A stretch of 64,000 nt of DNA from Alcanivorax profundi (GCF_003597125.1 NZ_QYYA01000002.1:62001-126000), one strand, 5' to 3'; numbered from the stretch's first letter, positions 26,922-36,586 are shown. Program-made: numbers and translations. Notes: generated from the letters alone by a model not told the origin.

Positions 26922-27617
26922 ATGACCGCCGGCGAACAGCTTCAACACTATCTCGATCGCTTCTTTGCCTTGCGCCAGCACGGCGACGACGCCCTTTTTT
27001 TGGCCCGTCTGCGCCGCCTTCAAGAGTGGCAAGGCGAGCGACTCAAGCATACCCATGCGCACCTGCTCGACGATCCCGTTACCGCCGAGGGCATTCAGTT
27101 TTTACTGGACGATGTCTACGGAGGTCGAGAACTGCTGCCGGTTGCCCGGGAGATTCGCCGCGCCTTGCCCAAGGCCATGAAGTTGCTGCCTGAAAAGGTC
27201 ATGGCCACCTCTGCCGCCGCACTGGAGGCCGCCATTCTGACCCAGGAACTGGACGAAGCCGTCACCCAAACGCTGGGCGAGGCACTGGATCAACCGCTCA
27301 CGGAAATGACCTACCTCAAGGGCTTCCGCCAGGACCACCATCACAATGACCGCCTGCGGCAAGTGCAGCTGGTGGCCGAACTGGGCCACAGGCTGGATCG
27401 CTACATTCGCTCACGCATGCTCCATGCCACCTTTCGTATGGTGCGTAAGCCAGTCCATGCGGCGGGCTTTTCGAACCTGTATGATTTCATGGATCGCAGT
27501 TTCCGGGTGATGAAACCGGTACCCAGTGTGGGCCGGCTGCTGGAGCAGCTTGCCGCCCGCGAAGAAGCCATTATGCAAAAGGTCTATGCCGGCCACCCCA
27601 CGCCTTTCGAGAATTGA
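26922..27617 (+). CDS. Conserved protein of unknown function, FFLEELY-motif-like
   Basis: 231-residue, mostly helical, soluble protein without signal peptide. The stretch [11 protein letters not shown] (about residues 60-70) looks like the motif that gives the FFLEELY family its name; this placement is from memory of that motif, not from a search. A conserved YLKGFRQD and two Arg/His-rich helices follow. It lies between hslU and ubiE, two bases before the ubiE ATG, so it is probably translated together with ubiE. No function is assigned. Confidence 0.7.
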   Translation: MTAGEQLQHYLDRFFALRQHGDDALFLARLRRLQEWQGERLKHTHAHLLDDPVTAEGIQFLLDDVYGGRELLPVAREIRRALPKAMKLLPEKVMATSAAALEAAILTQELDEAVTQTLGEALDQPLTEMTYLKGFRQDHHHNDRLRQVQLVAELGHRLDRYIRSRMLHATFRMVRKPVHAAGFSNLYDFMDRSFRVMKPVPSVGRLLEQLAAREEAIMQKVYAGHPTPFEN

Positions 27618-27618
27618 T

Positions 27619-28371
27619 ATGTCCGACGACAACAAGGTCACACACTTCGGCTACCAGCAGGTACCGTGGCAGGAAAAACAGCAAAAGGTGGCCGGCGTAT
27701 TCCGCTCGGTAGCGGGCAAATACGATGTGATGAACGACCTGATTTCCATGGGCAGTCATCGCATTCTCAAGCGCATGACCATCGAATTGGCCGGCATTCG
27801 CCCTGGCCACAAGGTGCTGGACCTGGCCGGTGGCACTGGTGATCTGGCCATCAAGTTTTCCCGCCTGGTCGGCGAAACCGGTCAGGTTGTGCTGGCCGAC
27901 ATCAACGACGCCATGCTCGAGGTTGGCCGTGATCGACTGTTCGACGCAGGCTGCAGCCACAACACCCAGGTCGCCCAGGTGAATGGCGAGTGCCTCCCCT
28001 TTGAGGACAACACCTTCCATTGCATCACCATCGCCTTCGGCCTGCGCAATATCACTGACAAGGACGCCGCCCTGCGCTCCATGCTGCGGGTGCTCAAACC
28101 CGGCGGCCGCTTGCTGGTGCTGGAGTTTTCCACCCCCACCAACAAGACCCTGGCCAAGGCCTACGACGCCTATTCCTTTGCAGTCTGGCCGCGGCTCGGC
28201 AAACTGATCGTCAACGACGCCGACAGCTACCAGTATCTGGCCGAATCCATCCGCATGCATCCGGATCAGGACACCCTGCAAGGCATGATGGATAACGCCG
28301 GCTTTGCCCGTACCGAGTATTTCAACATGCTGGGCGGCATCGTGGCACTGCACAGAGGATTCAAGTTCTGA
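27619..28371 (+). CDS. ubiE: Ubiquinone/menaquinone biosynthesis C-methyltransferase UbiE
   Basis: SAM-dependent C-methylation of the benzoquinol ring in ubiquinone synthesis. The ATG at 27619 gives 250 residues (E. coli 251). SAM-binding [10 protein letters not shown] at 66-75 and the family motif FGLRNITD are present. It shares its last base with the ubiJ start (TGATG), and ubiE-ubiJ-ubiB are a tight operon as in E. coli and Pseudomonas. Confidence 0.97.
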   Translation: MSDDNKVTHFGYQQVPWQEKQQKVAGVFRSVAGKYDVMNDLISMGSHRILKRMTIELAGIRPGHKVLDLAGGTGDLAIKFSRLVGETGQVVLADINDAMLEVGRDRLFDAGCSHNTQVAQVNGECLPFEDNTFHCITIAFGLRNITDKDAALRSMLRVLKPGGRLLVLEFSTPTNKTLAKAYDAYSFAVWPRLGKLIVNDADSYQYLAESIRMHPDQDTLQGMMDNAGFARTEYFNMLGGIVALHRGFKF

Positions 28372-29027
28372 TGAGTCTGAAAGACCAGTCACGCTCCCCG
28401 GGCCTGATTTCCACCACTGCCCTGGCCACCGTTGAGCGCGCCATCAACACGGCGCTGCGTTCCGACCCGGTGACAGCAGACAAACTGGCCGTGCATGCCG
28501 GGCGCCTGGTGGCGGTAGACGTCACCCTGCCACCTCTGGCGATCTACGCCCTGATCGTGGAAGACGGCGTGGAGCTATACCACCGCAGCGATGCCACCCC
28601 GGACGTGGCGGTGAAAGGCAGCCCCATGGATCTGGCCGCTCTGTTGCTGGAATGGAAAACCCGGCCCGGCGCCATCGCCGGGCCGGTGGACATCTCAGGC
28701 AACCGCGAACTGCTGCTGGAACTGCAACAGCTGGCCCGTGAGCTGCACATCGACTGGGGCGCCGTACTGGAACCGATTACCGGCTCTGAGCTGGCCCAGC
28801 AGCTGGATTACGGCGCCCGGCGCCTGTTCGGCTGGGCCAGACAGGCCGCCGGACGACTGGCAGAACAACTGGGCGATTACGTGGGCAACGAATCCGGCCT
28901 CACCCCGTCCCGCCGCGAGGTGTATGAATTTGGCCAGGATGTGGACGACCTGCGCCTGGACGTGGACCGCCTTGAGGCCCGCATCCAGCGACTCAACGCC
29001 GACCAGAACAGGGACGCCAACCACTGA
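28371..29027 (+). CDS. ubiJ: Ubiquinone biosynthesis accessory factor UbiJ (SCP2 domain)
   Basis: Lipid-binding scaffold of the cytoplasmic Ubi complex. 218 residues: N-terminal SCP2-like domain (about 15-125) thought to hold hydrophobic ubiquinone intermediates, and a C-terminal helix with the coiled-coil heptads DVDDLRLDVDRLEARIQRL. Its start overlaps ubiE by one base and its stop overlaps ubiB by one base (TGATG), the classic UbiEJB arrangement. Confidence 0.92.
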   Translation: MSLKDQSRSPGLISTTALATVERAINTALRSDPVTADKLAVHAGRLVAVDVTLPPLAIYALIVEDGVELYHRSDATPDVAVKGSPMDLAALLLEWKTRPGAIAGPVDISGNRELLLELQQLARELHIDWGAVLEPITGSELAQQLDYGARRLFGWARQAAGRLAEQLGDYVGNESGLTPSRREVYEFGQDVDDLRLDVDRLEARIQRLNADQNRDANH

Positions 29028-30631
29028 TGCCCCCCATTACCCGCATCCTCATGGTCACCCATGTGGTGTGCCGCTACCGACTGATTGCCCTGTTACCGGC
29101 CCATCCGCTACGGACCCTGCTGCTGACATTGTCGTTTCTGGTTCCCTCCAGCTGGGCGGGTACCGGCAAGCTCAGTGAAGGGGAGCGCCTGCAAAAGGCA
29201 CTGGAACGCCTTGGCCCCATTTTCATCAAGTTTGGCCAGCTGCTCGCCACTCGCCAGGACATGTTGCCGCCTGAATGGACCGCAGCACTGGCGCGGCTTC
29301 AGGATCAGGTGGCCCCCTTCGATGGGGAACAGGCCCGAGATCTGGTCGAAGCGAGCCTGCCACTGCCCTTTGATGAGGTGTTCGCACAGTTCGACACCAC
29401 CCCCATGGCCGCCGCGTCGGTGGCCCAGGTGCACGCCGCTACATTGAAGAACGGCCAGCAAGTAGTCGCCAAGGTCTTGCGGCCCACCATTCGCCCGGTG
29501 GTCCAGCGCGACCTGAAGGTCATGGCCTTTGGCGCCCGCTGGCTGGAGCGACTGTGGCGCGATGCCCGTTACTTCCGCCCGGTGCGTGTGGTGGAAGACT
29601 ACCGCGACATCATTCTTGGTGAACTGGACCTCAGTGCCGAGGCCCGCAACAGCGAAGCCATGCGCCGTCACTTCCTGTTCAGCCCGCTGCTCTACATGCC
29701 CGCCATTCACCTGGAGCTGTCCAGCCCCACGGTGATCATCATGGACCGCATCAACGGCATCCCGGTCAATGATATCGAACGCATCAAAGCCGCCGGCATT
29801 GATCCGAAAGTGCTGGCTGAACGCGGCGTGGAAATCTTTTTCGCCCAGGTTTTCCGCTTCAACCTGTTCCATGCCGATATGCACCCGGGCAACATCTTCG
29901 TTAACCCGGAACACCCGGAATCCCCACAATACATGGCCATCGATGCCGCCATTGCCGGGCGCCTGTCGAAAGAAGACCTGAATGTGCTGGGGCGCATGGT
30001 GCTGGCCGTCATGCGTGAGGACTACAGCGCCCTGGTGGACGCGGTCATTCGTGCCGGCTGGAACCAGACGCCCATTGACCGGCCCCGCTTCGAACGGGCC
30101 GTCATCGATCTGGTAGAACCGGTGCGCTCGGCCCAGCTGGACCAGCTGGAGTTCGCCCCGCTGGTGATGAAACTGTTCGATCTGGCTCGTCGCTACCACA
30201 TCGAAATGCCGGTGCAGTACATCCTGTTGATGAAGACCCTGGTGCATATCGAAGGGCTCGGCCGCAGTATCTACCCGCAACTGGACATCTGGAACACAGG
30301 CCGCCCGCTACTGGAAGCCTGGATGCTGGCCGAATACGGCCCCAGCGCCACCCTCAAGAAACTGCAGAATCGCCTGCCGGAATGGACCGCCCAGTTACCG
30401 GACATGCCTGATCTGCTGCGTGACGGGCTGGAGACCCTGCGTGACCTGCCTTACCAGCAGGATCGCCTCGAGGCGCGCCTCGAACAGCAGCTGGTGCGCC
30501 ACCGCCACAAGCTGCTGGCCGGCCTCGCCGGTCTTGGCTGTGCCGGGGCCGCCCTGTGGCTGGCCAATCCCTACAGCTGGCCATTGTCGGCCGCTGCTCT
30601 GGTACTGGTGAGCTGGGGCTGGCGACGCTAG
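29027..30631 (+). CDS. ubiB: UbiB-family atypical kinase/ATPase, with altered DxG motif
   Basis: ADCK/COQ8-type membrane protein needed for ubiquinone synthesis. 534 residues: KxGQ motif FIKFGQ (66-71) that blocks the active site, Ala-rich loop AAASVAQVH, HPGN (286-289) and two C-terminal transmembrane helices (about 490-530). Where relatives have Asp-x-Gly (E. coli IDCGIVG) the sequence reads IDAAIAG: metal-binding Asp306 is kept but Gly is Ala308. The N-terminal region MPPITRILMVTHVVCRYRL is also less conserved. Symbol by operon position and overall identity. Confidence 0.93.
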   Translation: MPPITRILMVTHVVCRYRLIALLPAHPLRTLLLTLSFLVPSSWAGTGKLSEGERLQKALERLGPIFIKFGQLLATRQDMLPPEWTAALARLQDQVAPFDGEQARDLVEASLPLPFDEVFAQFDTTPMAAASVAQVHAATLKNGQQVVAKVLRPTIRPVVQRDLKVMAFGARWLERLWRDARYFRPVRVVEDYRDIILGELDLSAEARNSEAMRRHFLFSPLLYMPAIHLELSSPTVIIMDRINGIPVNDIERIKAAGIDPKVLAERGVEIFFAQVFRFNLFHADMHPGNIFVNPEHPESPQYMAIDAAIAGRLSKEDLNVLGRMVLAVMREDYSALVDAVIRAGWNQTPIDRPRFERAVIDLVEPVRSAQLDQLEFAPLVMKLFDLARRYHIEMPVQYILLMKTLVHIEGLGRSIYPQLDIWNTGRPLLEAWMLAEYGPSATLKKLQNRLPEWTAQLPDMPDLLRDGLETLRDLPYQQDRLEARLEQQLVRHRHKLLAGLAGLGCAGAALWLANPYSWPLSAAALVLVSWGWRR

Positions 30632-30708
30632 ACTGTCGTCAGCAATGATCACTGCGCCTGACAAGGTCCCGATAAAGACACACGTCAGGCCATAACGAAG
30701 CACAGACT

Positions 30709-31044
30709 ATGTCAGATATTCTCAGCCAGCTGCACGACGTTCTGGAATCCCGCAAGGGCGCCGACCCGGACAGCTCCTATGTGGCCAGCCTGTATGCCAA
30801 GGGCCTCAACAAGATTCTCGAGAAAGTGGGCGAAGAAGCGGTAGAGACCCTCCTCGCCGCCCGCGACGCCGAAGTCAGTGGCGACAACCAGGCCCTGATC
30901 AGCGAAACCGCCGACCTGTGGTTTCACAGTCTGGTCATGCTGGCCAAGCTGGGCGAACACCCTGACAAGGTACTGGCCGAGCTGGAGCGCCGTTTCGGCC
31001 TGTCCGGCCACGACGAAAAAGCCGCCCGCGGCAACAAGCACTGA
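30709..31044 (+). CDS. hisE: Phosphoribosyl-ATP pyrophosphatase
   Basis: Hydrolyses PR-ATP to PR-AMP in histidine synthesis. 111 residues, a MazG-like all-alpha protein with [13 protein letters not shown] and the metal-binding ETADLWFH. In Pseudomonas hisI directly precedes hisE between ubiB and tatA; here only 77 bases separate ubiB and hisE and hisI is missing, so the next enzyme must be encoded elsewhere. Confidence 0.95.
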   Translation: MSDILSQLHDVLESRKGADPDSSYVASLYAKGLNKILEKVGEEAVETLLAARDAEVSGDNQALISETADLWFHSLVMLAKLGEHPDKVLAELERRFGLSGHDEKAARGNKH

Positions 31045-31131
31045 GCACAACCAAACCATTAAAAGAATCACTAAAAGCGTGTCCCGTAGCGTGCTAGCGT
31101 TACAGGGACAACATTTCTGGAGTAAAGCATC

Positions 31132-31359
31132 ATGTTTTCCGGCATCAGCATCTGGCAGTTACTGATCCTCCTCGCCATCGTCGTCCTGTTGTTCGGCACC
31201 AAGAAACTGCGCAACATGGGTGGCGATCTGGGTGGCGCCGTGAAGGGCTTCAAGAACGCCATGAAAGACGGCGAAGAAGAGCAGGACCAGAAACGCCTGG
31301 CTGAAAACGAAAAGACCCAGGCAGATCAAAAAACCGAAAAGGACAAGGATCAGGCCTGA
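31132..31359 (+). CDS. tatA: Sec-independent translocase TatA
   Basis: Pore-forming subunit of the twin-arginine pathway for folded, often cofactor-bearing proteins. 75 residues: short periplasmic N-terminus, transmembrane helix (about 5-20), the FGTKKL hinge, an amphipathic helix and a charged Glu/Lys/Gln tail. First of tatABC. Confidence 0.96.
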   Translation: MFSGISIWQLLILLAIVVLLFGTKKLRNMGGDLGGAVKGFKNAMKDGEEEQDQKRLAENEKTQADQKTEKDKDQA

Positions 31360-31376
31360 CCTGAAGCGAGGCGTCC

Positions 31377-31742
31377 ATGTTCGATATCGGTTTTACCGAA
31401 CTCGCCCTGATCTTCGTGATCGGATTGGTAGTGCTCGGCCCGGAACGCCTGCCCACCGTGGCCCGCACCCTGGGCCACTGGATGGGGCGTGCCCGTTCCA
31501 CCTTCAATAATCTGAAGAATGAACTGGAACGCGAAGCCGTGACCCTGGACATGCGCGAGCGCATGGAAAAACAGATGCGGCAGATGGGGCTGGACGAAGA
31601 CAGCATTCGTGAAGCCAAAGAAAGCCTGCTAAGCCCGGAACAGATCCACAAGGCGCGCCAACCTGCCAGCAAGGAAAACCGCATCCACCCCGATCCTCCC
31701 CAGGATGAAGACCAAGGCCAGGAACCACCCCGCAATGACTGA
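31377..31742 (+). CDS. tatB: Sec-independent translocase TatB
   Basis: Forms the signal-peptide receptor with TatC. 121 residues: [19 protein letters not shown] transmembrane helix, the LGPERLP hinge, then a long amphipathic helix and a disordered acidic tail. It starts 17 bases after tatA and overlaps tatC by eight bases. Confidence 0.96.
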   Translation: MFDIGFTELALIFVIGLVVLGPERLPTVARTLGHWMGRARSTFNNLKNELEREAVTLDMRERMEKQMRQMGLDEDSIREAKESLLSPEQIHKARQPASKENRIHPDPPQDEDQGQEPPRND

Positions 31743-32475
31743 CGCCAGTAACGATCCCGGCCAACCCCTGATCGCGCATCTGCTGGAATTACGTAACCGT
31801 CTGCTCAAAGCCATGGCAGTCGTGTTCGTGATTTTCCTCTGTCTGTTCTACTTTTCCCGCGAGCTCTACACCCTGGTGGCAAAGCCCCTCATGGATGCCA
31901 TGCCGGACGGCACCAGCATGATTGCTACCGGTGTCGCCGCGCCGTTTCTGGCGCCGTTCAAACTGACACTCTACCTCAGTGTGTTCGCTGCCATGCCGTT
32001 CATTCTGCATCAGGGGTGGGCGTTTATAGCTCCCGGGCTATACAAGCACGAAAAGAAACTGGCGATTCCGCTTCTGGGCAGCAGCATCCTGCTGTTCTAC
32101 GCCGGCGCCGCCTTTGCGTATTTCGTGGTCTTCCCGCTGATGTTCCAGTTCTTTACCGCCATCGCGCCGGAAGGCGTGGCCGTAACCACCGACATCAGCA
32201 GTTATCTGGACTTCGTACTGGCCCTGTTCCTGGCATTCGGCCTGGCCTTCGAACTGCCCATTGCCATTGTGCTGCTGGTCGCCACCGGCGCCACCACGGT
32301 GGAAAAACTGGCCAAGGCCCGCGCCTATGTGGTGGTGGGCTGCTTTGTACTGGGCATGCTGCTGACCCCACCCGATGTGATCAGCCAGACCTTGCTGGCC
32401 ATTCCCATGTGGTTCCTGTTCGAGATGGGCCTGCTTGCGGCAAGACTGGTAGAAAAACGTCCTGCCCAGTCCTAA
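31735..32475 (+). CDS. tatC: Sec-independent translocase TatC
   Basis: Six-helix membrane core of the Tat translocon that recognises the twin-arginine signal. The ATG at 31735 gives 246 residues starting [20 protein letters not shown]; the conserved HLLELRNRL begins near residue 14. An upstream in-frame ATG (31705) would lie inside tatB. Periplasmic [10 protein letters not shown] and the Glu-bearing [20 protein letters not shown] are family-typical. It is the last gene of the plus-strand block; a repeat-rich gap follows. Confidence 0.95.
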   Translation: MTDASNDPGQPLIAHLLELRNRLLKAMAVVFVIFLCLFYFSRELYTLVAKPLMDAMPDGTSMIATGVAAPFLAPFKLTLYLSVFAAMPFILHQGWAFIAPGLYKHEKKLAIPLLGSSILLFYAGAAFAYFVVFPLMFQFFTAIAPEGVAVTTDISSYLDFVLALFLAFGLAFELPIAIVLLVATGATTVEKLAKARAYVVVGCFVLGMLLTPPDVISQTLLAIPMWFLFEMGLLAARLVEKRPAQS

Positions 32476-32566
32476 CAATGCCTTTGCCTGACCCGGAATG
32501 CGCCGCCACCGAGCGTAGCGAAGGAACGTACGCAGGGCGGCCCGAAGGGTGAGCGGAGCGAATAAC

Positions 32567-32584
32567 CGGCGCTCCTACGGCAAG
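32567..32584 (-). repeat. GTAGGAGCG element, copy 1
   Basis: Minus strand CTTGCCGTAGGAGCGCCG. Short copy without the GGCGGCGCGAT end seen in the other two. Confidence 0.6.
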
Positions 32585-32634
32585 CAGGGAAGAGTTAATC
32601 AGGCTTTTCCCTCAAATCTGCGAAGAACCCCCAA

Positions 32635-32712
32635 AAAAGGTTCATTGCGGGTTTCCGGGAAAGTCCAATTTAATCCCCGCCCTTGCCGTAGGAGCGTCGC
32701 TGGCGGCGCGAT
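32635..32712 (+). repeat. GTAGGAGCG element, copy 2 (long)
   Basis: Begins GGTTCATTGCGGG and ends GCGTCGCTGGCGGCGCGAT. Inverted partner at 32833-32910. Confidence 0.65.
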
Positions 32713-32832
32713 CCCAGACCAGGAAACAAAAGCACTTTCACAACAGAGGGCACAGCGTTCACTGAGGAAGGCGGTTTTCCTCTGTTGGCCCTTTCACCCT
32801 CTGCGGTAAATCAGTCTTTAACCACGTGGGTT

Positions 32833-32910
32833 ATCGCGCCGCGAGCGACGCTCCTACAGCAAGGGGGCTTTTCTGTAACCTATTCCCCGCTAATCCGCGA
32901 TGAACCAAAA
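32833..32910 (-). repeat. GTAGGAGCG element, copy 3 (long, inverted)
   Basis: On the minus strand it begins GGTTCATCGCGGA and ends GCGTCGCTCGCGGCGCGAT, clearly homologous to copy 2 over both ends with a diverged middle. Confidence 0.65.
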
Positions 32911-32933
32911 AAAGGGCCGGCAAATGCCGGCCC
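32907..32933 (-). terminator. Terminator of pnp
   Basis: Eight-base perfect arms GGGCCGGC / GCCGGCCC (32914-32921 and 32926-32933) with a four-base loop, followed on the minus strand by seven Ts. It lies 28 bases past the pnp stop. Confidence 0.9.
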
Positions 32934-32960
32934 CTTCTATACTTCTGGAAGCGGGTCTAA

Positions 32961-35054
32961 TCAGTCTTCCTTGGCTTCCTTCATGGACAGCTTGATACGG
33001 CCACGCTGATCCACGTCGAGGACTTTCACCTTGATGATGTCACCCTCGTTCACGTAGTCGGTCACCTTCTCCACACGCTCTTCAGCAATCTGGGAGATGT
33101 GCAGCAGACCTTCCGTGCCCGGCATGATGGCAACGAAAGCACCAAAATCAACCACACGGGTGACCTTGCCTTCGTAGATCACGCCCACTTCTGCTTCAGC
33201 GGTGATCTCTTCAACACGACGTACCGCTTCATCCGCTTTTTCACGGGTTTCACCGTAGATCTTCACGCTGCCATCGTCCTCGATATCGATGGTACAGCCG
33301 GTTTCCTCGGTCAGCGCACGGATGGTCGCACCACCTTTACCGATCACGTCACGGATCTTGTCCGGATTGATCTTCAGGGTCAGCAGGGTCGGTGCATTCT
33401 CGGATACCTGGGTACGGGACGCGCCGATGGCCTTGGACATTTCACCAAGGATATGGAGACGACCGGCGTTAGCCTGTTCCAGCGCCTTCTCCATGATCTC
33501 TTCGGTGATCCCTTCGATCTTGATATCCATCTGCAGGGCAGTCACACCGCGTGCGGTACCGGCCACCTTGAAGTCCATGTCGCCCAGGTGATCTTCGTCA
33601 CCGAGGATGTCAGACAGTACCGCGAAACGGCCGTCTTCTTCCTTCACCAGACCCATGGCGATACCCGCCACCGGTGCAGTCAGGGGAACACCGGCATCCA
33701 TCAGGGCCATGGAAGTGCCACACACGGACGCCATGGAAGAGGAACCGTTGGATTCGGTGATCTCGGAGACCACACGAATGGTGTAGGGGAAATCCTGCAC
33801 GGTGGGCAGTACTGCCTGCACGCCACGACGGGCCAGGCGACCGTGACCGATCTCACGACGCTTCGGAGAACCGATCATGCCGGTCTCGCCCACGCAGTAA
33901 GGAGGGAAGTTGTAATGCAGCATGAAGTGATCCTGACGGGATCCTTCCAGCGCGTCGATGAACTGGGCATCACGCATACCGCCCAGGGTCGCCGCCACGA
34001 TGGCCTGCGTCTCGCCACGGGTGAACAGGGCAGAACCGTGGGTCTTGGCCAGATTGCCGACCTGACAGTCGATGGCGCGCACCGCATCCAGGGCACGGCC
34101 GTCGATACGCGGCTTGCCGGATACAACCGCTTCACGCACCACGTTTTTCTCGATCTTGCCGAACAGCTCTTTCACTTCGCCCGCTTCTGGCGCGCCTTCT
34201 TCACCGGTAGCGAATTCGGCCACACAAGCGTCACGCAGCTCGCCGACTTTGGCGTAGCGGGCCATTTTCTCGGTAATTGTGTAGGCCTCGGCCAGACCAG
34301 CTTCGAACTTGGCCTTGATGGCATCTTTCAGCTCAGTGTTTACGGCCGGAGCAGTCCACTCCCAGGCAGGGGTGCCCACTTCGGCAGCGAACTCGCGAAT
34401 GCCCTGGATGACCGGCTGCATTTCCATGTGGCCGAACAGTACTGCACCCAGCATCTGGTCTTCAGACAGCTCTTTGGCTTCGGATTCCACCATCAGTACG
34501 GCGGGCTCGGTACCGGCAACCACCAGATCCAGAGCGGATTCGGCCAGCTCTGCGTAGCTCGGGTTGAGGATGTACATGCCATCCTTGAAGCCGACGCGGG
34601 CCGCACCGATGGGGCCACTGAACGGGATACCGGAAATTGCCAGAGCCGCAGAGGTACCAATCATGGCAGCGATGTCTGGATCGTTTTCCTTGTCCACGGA
34701 CATCACGGTCGCCACGACCTGCACTTCATTCATGAAGCCATTGGGGAACAGCGGACGGATCGGACGGTCGATCAGGCGGCAGGTCAGGGTTTCTTTCTCA
34801 CTCGGGCGACCTTCACGCTTCAGGAATCCACCGGGGATACGGCCGGCTGCGTAGGTCTTTTCCTGGTAATTCACGGTCAGCGGGAAGAAGTTCTTGCTGG
34901 GGTCGGCTTCTTTCTTGCCCACCACGGTGACCAGCACTTCGGTGGCACCGATGCGCACCATGACAGCGGCGGTGGCCTGGCGGGCGATTTGCCCGGTTTC
35001 CAGGATGACCGTGTCACGGCCGAACTGAATCTCTTTGGTGATTTTATTGAACAT
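32961..35054 (-). CDS. pnp: Polyribonucleotide nucleotidyltransferase (PNPase)
   Basis: 3'-5' phosphorolytic exoribonuclease of the degradosome. 697 residues: two RNase PH cores split by a helical domain, KH domain with [17 protein letters not shown] (about 560-580) and a C-terminal S1 domain ([14 protein letters not shown]). Order rpsO-pnp is the usual one, with a rpsO terminator and a repeat element between them (35055-35292). In E. coli pnp mRNA is cut by RNase III and autoregulated; I see no convincing long hairpin here. Confidence 0.97.
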   Translation of the reverse strand: MFNKITKEIQFGRDTVILETGQIARQATAAVMVRIGATEVLVTVVGKKEADPSKNFFPLTVNYQEKTYAAGRIPGGFLKREGRPSEKETLTCRLIDRPIRPLFPNGFMNEVQVVATVMSVDKENDPDIAAMIGTSAALAISGIPFSGPIGAARVGFKDGMYILNPSYAELAESALDLVVAGTEPAVLMVESEAKELSEDQMLGAVLFGHMEMQPVIQGIREFAAEVGTPAWEWTAPAVNTELKDAIKAKFEAGLAEAYTITEKMARYAKVGELRDACVAEFATGEEGAPEAGEVKELFGKIEKNVVREAVVSGKPRIDGRALDAVRAIDCQVGNLAKTHGSALFTRGETQAIVAATLGGMRDAQFIDALEGSRQDHFMLHYNFPPYCVGETGMIGSPKRREIGHGRLARRGVQAVLPTVQDFPYTIRVVSEITESNGSSSMASVCGTSMALMDAGVPLTAPVAGIAMGLVKEEDGRFAVLSDILGDEDHLGDMDFKVAGTARGVTALQMDIKIEGITEEIMEKALEQANAGRLHILGEMSKAIGASRTQVSENAPTLLTLKINPDKIRDVIGKGGATIRALTEETGCTIDIEDDGSVKIYGETREKADEAVRRVEEITAEAEVGVIYEGKVTRVVDFGAFVAIMPGTEGLLHISQIAEERVEKVTDYVNEGDIIKVKVLDVDQRGRIKLSMKEAKED

Positions 35055-35139
35055 ATCTCGTCTCTTCTCTCTTCACGACAATCTTCGAGGCCCATGCCTC
35101 TGACAACATCTTCTTTCGCTCGCGCATCATAACCCGCTA

Positions 35140-35170
35140 GCCCGCAGGGCGGAAATCGGCGTGAGCCGAT
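35140..35170 (+). repeat. GCGGAAATCGGCG element
   Basis: Reads GCCCGCAGGGCGGAAATCGG then CGTGAGCCGAT. The same unit occurs on the minus strand at 48828-48868, and a partial inverted copy at 48779-48806. Confidence 0.6.
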
Positions 35171-35231
35171 CCTCGCCAAAAACATCGCTTGCCAGCAAGC
35201 GACCGCAGGGGGAGGGAATTGTGCCCCTCCA

Positions 35232-35262
35232 GAAACAACAAAAGCCCGGCGGAGCCGAGCTT
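35232..35262 (-). terminator. Terminator of rpsO
   Basis: Nine-base arms (35242-35250 and 35254-35262) with one G-T pair and a three-base loop, then TTTTGTTGTTT on the minus strand. Thirty bases past the rpsO stop; partial read-through into pnp is usual. Confidence 0.8.
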
Positions 35263-35292
35263 CTGTTGCGGTTACCCGATCTGCACAGCCTG

Positions 35293-35562
35293 TTAGCGAC
35301 GCAGACCCAGCTTTTCGATCAGCTGGAGGTAACGAGTGCGGTCTTTCTTGGCCAGGTAGTCCAGCAGCTTACGACGCTGGTTTACCATGCGGATCAGGCC
35401 GCGACGGCTGTGGTGATCCTTCTTGTGGTCCTTGAAGTGACCTTGCAGGCCATTGATGTTGGCGGTCAGCAGTGCAACCTGCACTTCCGGAGAACCGGTA
35501 TCGCCTTCTTTCTGGCCGTGCTCTTTCAGGATTTCCGCTTTCTGTTCTACGGTCAAAGCCAT
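35293..35562 (-). CDS. rpsO: 30S ribosomal protein S15
   Basis: Binds 16S rRNA at the central three-way junction. The ATG at 35562 gives [20 protein letters not shown] and 89 residues, exactly the family length. Four-helix protein with the GDTGSPEVQ and H-x2-D-H-x-S-R-R-G-L motifs. Upstream of pnp as in most proteobacteria. Confidence 0.98.
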   Translation of the reverse strand: MALTVEQKAEILKEHGQKEGDTGSPEVQVALLTANINGLQGHFKDHKKDHHSRRGLIRMVNQRRKLLDYLAKKDRTRYLQLIEKLGLRR

Positions 35563-35656
35563 GGTTTTGCTCCAATATGCACAATGAATGTCACGGTCAG
35601 CCATGCATATTTATAGCTGCCGTCGGGTTTTCCAAGCCGGTTACCGCAAGGGCAAC

Positions 35657-36574
35657 TCAGTTTGAAACCAGTCGACGCGGCGCAATTCGCCCGTCTTCCA
35701 GCACCTCACCGACGCCCAAAAACTCGCCGCTGGATGCCTTGTAAACACTGACCCAGCCATCCGCCGGACGGTCTGAGGCCATCACTGGCTGACCCTGCTG
35801 AATGTAATAGGCAGCATTGTCACCCAGTTCAACGCGCGGCCAGTCTGCCACGCTGGTTGATAAAGGCAAGAGCAGTTCGTCGATTGCCTCGAACCCGCCC
35901 TCGGCCTTGATATTGCCCAGTTGCTCCAGGGTCAGCATCTTTTCCGCCGGATAGGGCCCCGCCGACAAGCGGTGCAGAACGGTGACATGGCCGCCACAGC
36001 CCAGCTTGTCTCCGGTGTCTTCCACCAGCGAACGCACGTAAGTGCCCTTGGAACAGTCCACCTCGAATTCCAGCTCATCGCCTTCGATGCGCAGAATCCG
36101 GATGTCATAAATGGTCACCGCGCGAGGCTTGCGCTCTACGGTCTTGCCTTCCCGCGCCAGCTTGTAGAGGGGAACCCCCTCATGCTTGATCGCCGAATAC
36201 ATGCTGGGAATCTGCTCGATATCCCCCATGAAAGACATCAGCGCATCTTCGATATCCGCTGCGGAGGCCGTGACCTCAGTGGTCTTCACCACCTCACCAT
36301 CGGCATCACCGGTTTCCGTGGTGACACCCAGTTTGGCCGTGACCCGGTAGCTCTTGTCGGATTCCAGCAGGAACTGGCTGAATTTGGTCGCTTCACCAAA
36401 ACAGATTGGCAGCATACCGGTGGCCAGGGGATCCAGGCTGCCAGTGTGGCCCGCCTTGGCGGCAGCGAACATCTTCTTCGCCATCTGCAGAGCACCGTTA
36501 CTGCTCACGCCGGTCACTTTATCCAACAACAAAATGCCGCTGATATTGCGGCCACGGGGACGACGTTTTGCCAC
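35657..36574 (-). CDS. truB: tRNA pseudouridine-55 synthase
   Basis: Makes the universal pseudouridine 55 in the tRNA T-loop. 305 residues, GTG start at 36574 with GGAG seven bases upstream. Catalytic Asp48 lies in HTGSLDPLATG, and the second motif SKGTYVRSLVEDTG is present; a C-terminal PUA-like domain ends in EDGRIAPRRLV. It starts 13 bases after rbfA. Confidence 0.97.
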   Translation of the reverse strand: MAKRRPRGRNISGILLLDKVTGVSSNGALQMAKKMFAAAKAGHTGSLDPLATGMLPICFGEATKFSQFLLESDKSYRVTAKLGVTTETGDADGEVVKTTEVTASAADIEDALMSFMGDIEQIPSMYSAIKHEGVPLYKLAREGKTVERKPRAVTIYDIRILRIEGDELEFEVDCSKGTYVRSLVEDTGDKLGCGGHVTVLHRLSAGPYPAEKMLTLEQLGNIKAEGGFEAIDELLLPLSTSVADWPRVELGDNAAYYIQQGQPVMASDRPADGWVSVYKASSGEFLGVGEVLEDGRIAPRRLVSN

Positions 36575-36586
36575 CGGAGTGCTCCG

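Larger units (their letters stand above)
32476..32960. other. 485-base repeat-rich gap between tatC and pnp
   Basis: No gene. It holds three copies of a GTAGGAGCG element (32567-32584, 32681-32712, 32833-32863), the last two being parts of about 75-base inverted duplicates that also share a GGTTCAT-CGCGG block, plus an imperfect dyad around ACAGAGGGCACAG (about 32738-32820). The pnp terminator lies at its right end. It is also where two blocks that are far apart in P. aeruginosa meet. Confidence 0.75.

Noticed and set aside
32476-32960. Insertion sequence remnant at the block junction
   Set aside because: No transposase fragment or target duplication is visible; the repeats look like REP/BIME elements.
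33099-35132. A 677-codon plus-strand frame opposite pnp
   Set aside because: Antisense shadow of pnp; no domain, no ribosome site.
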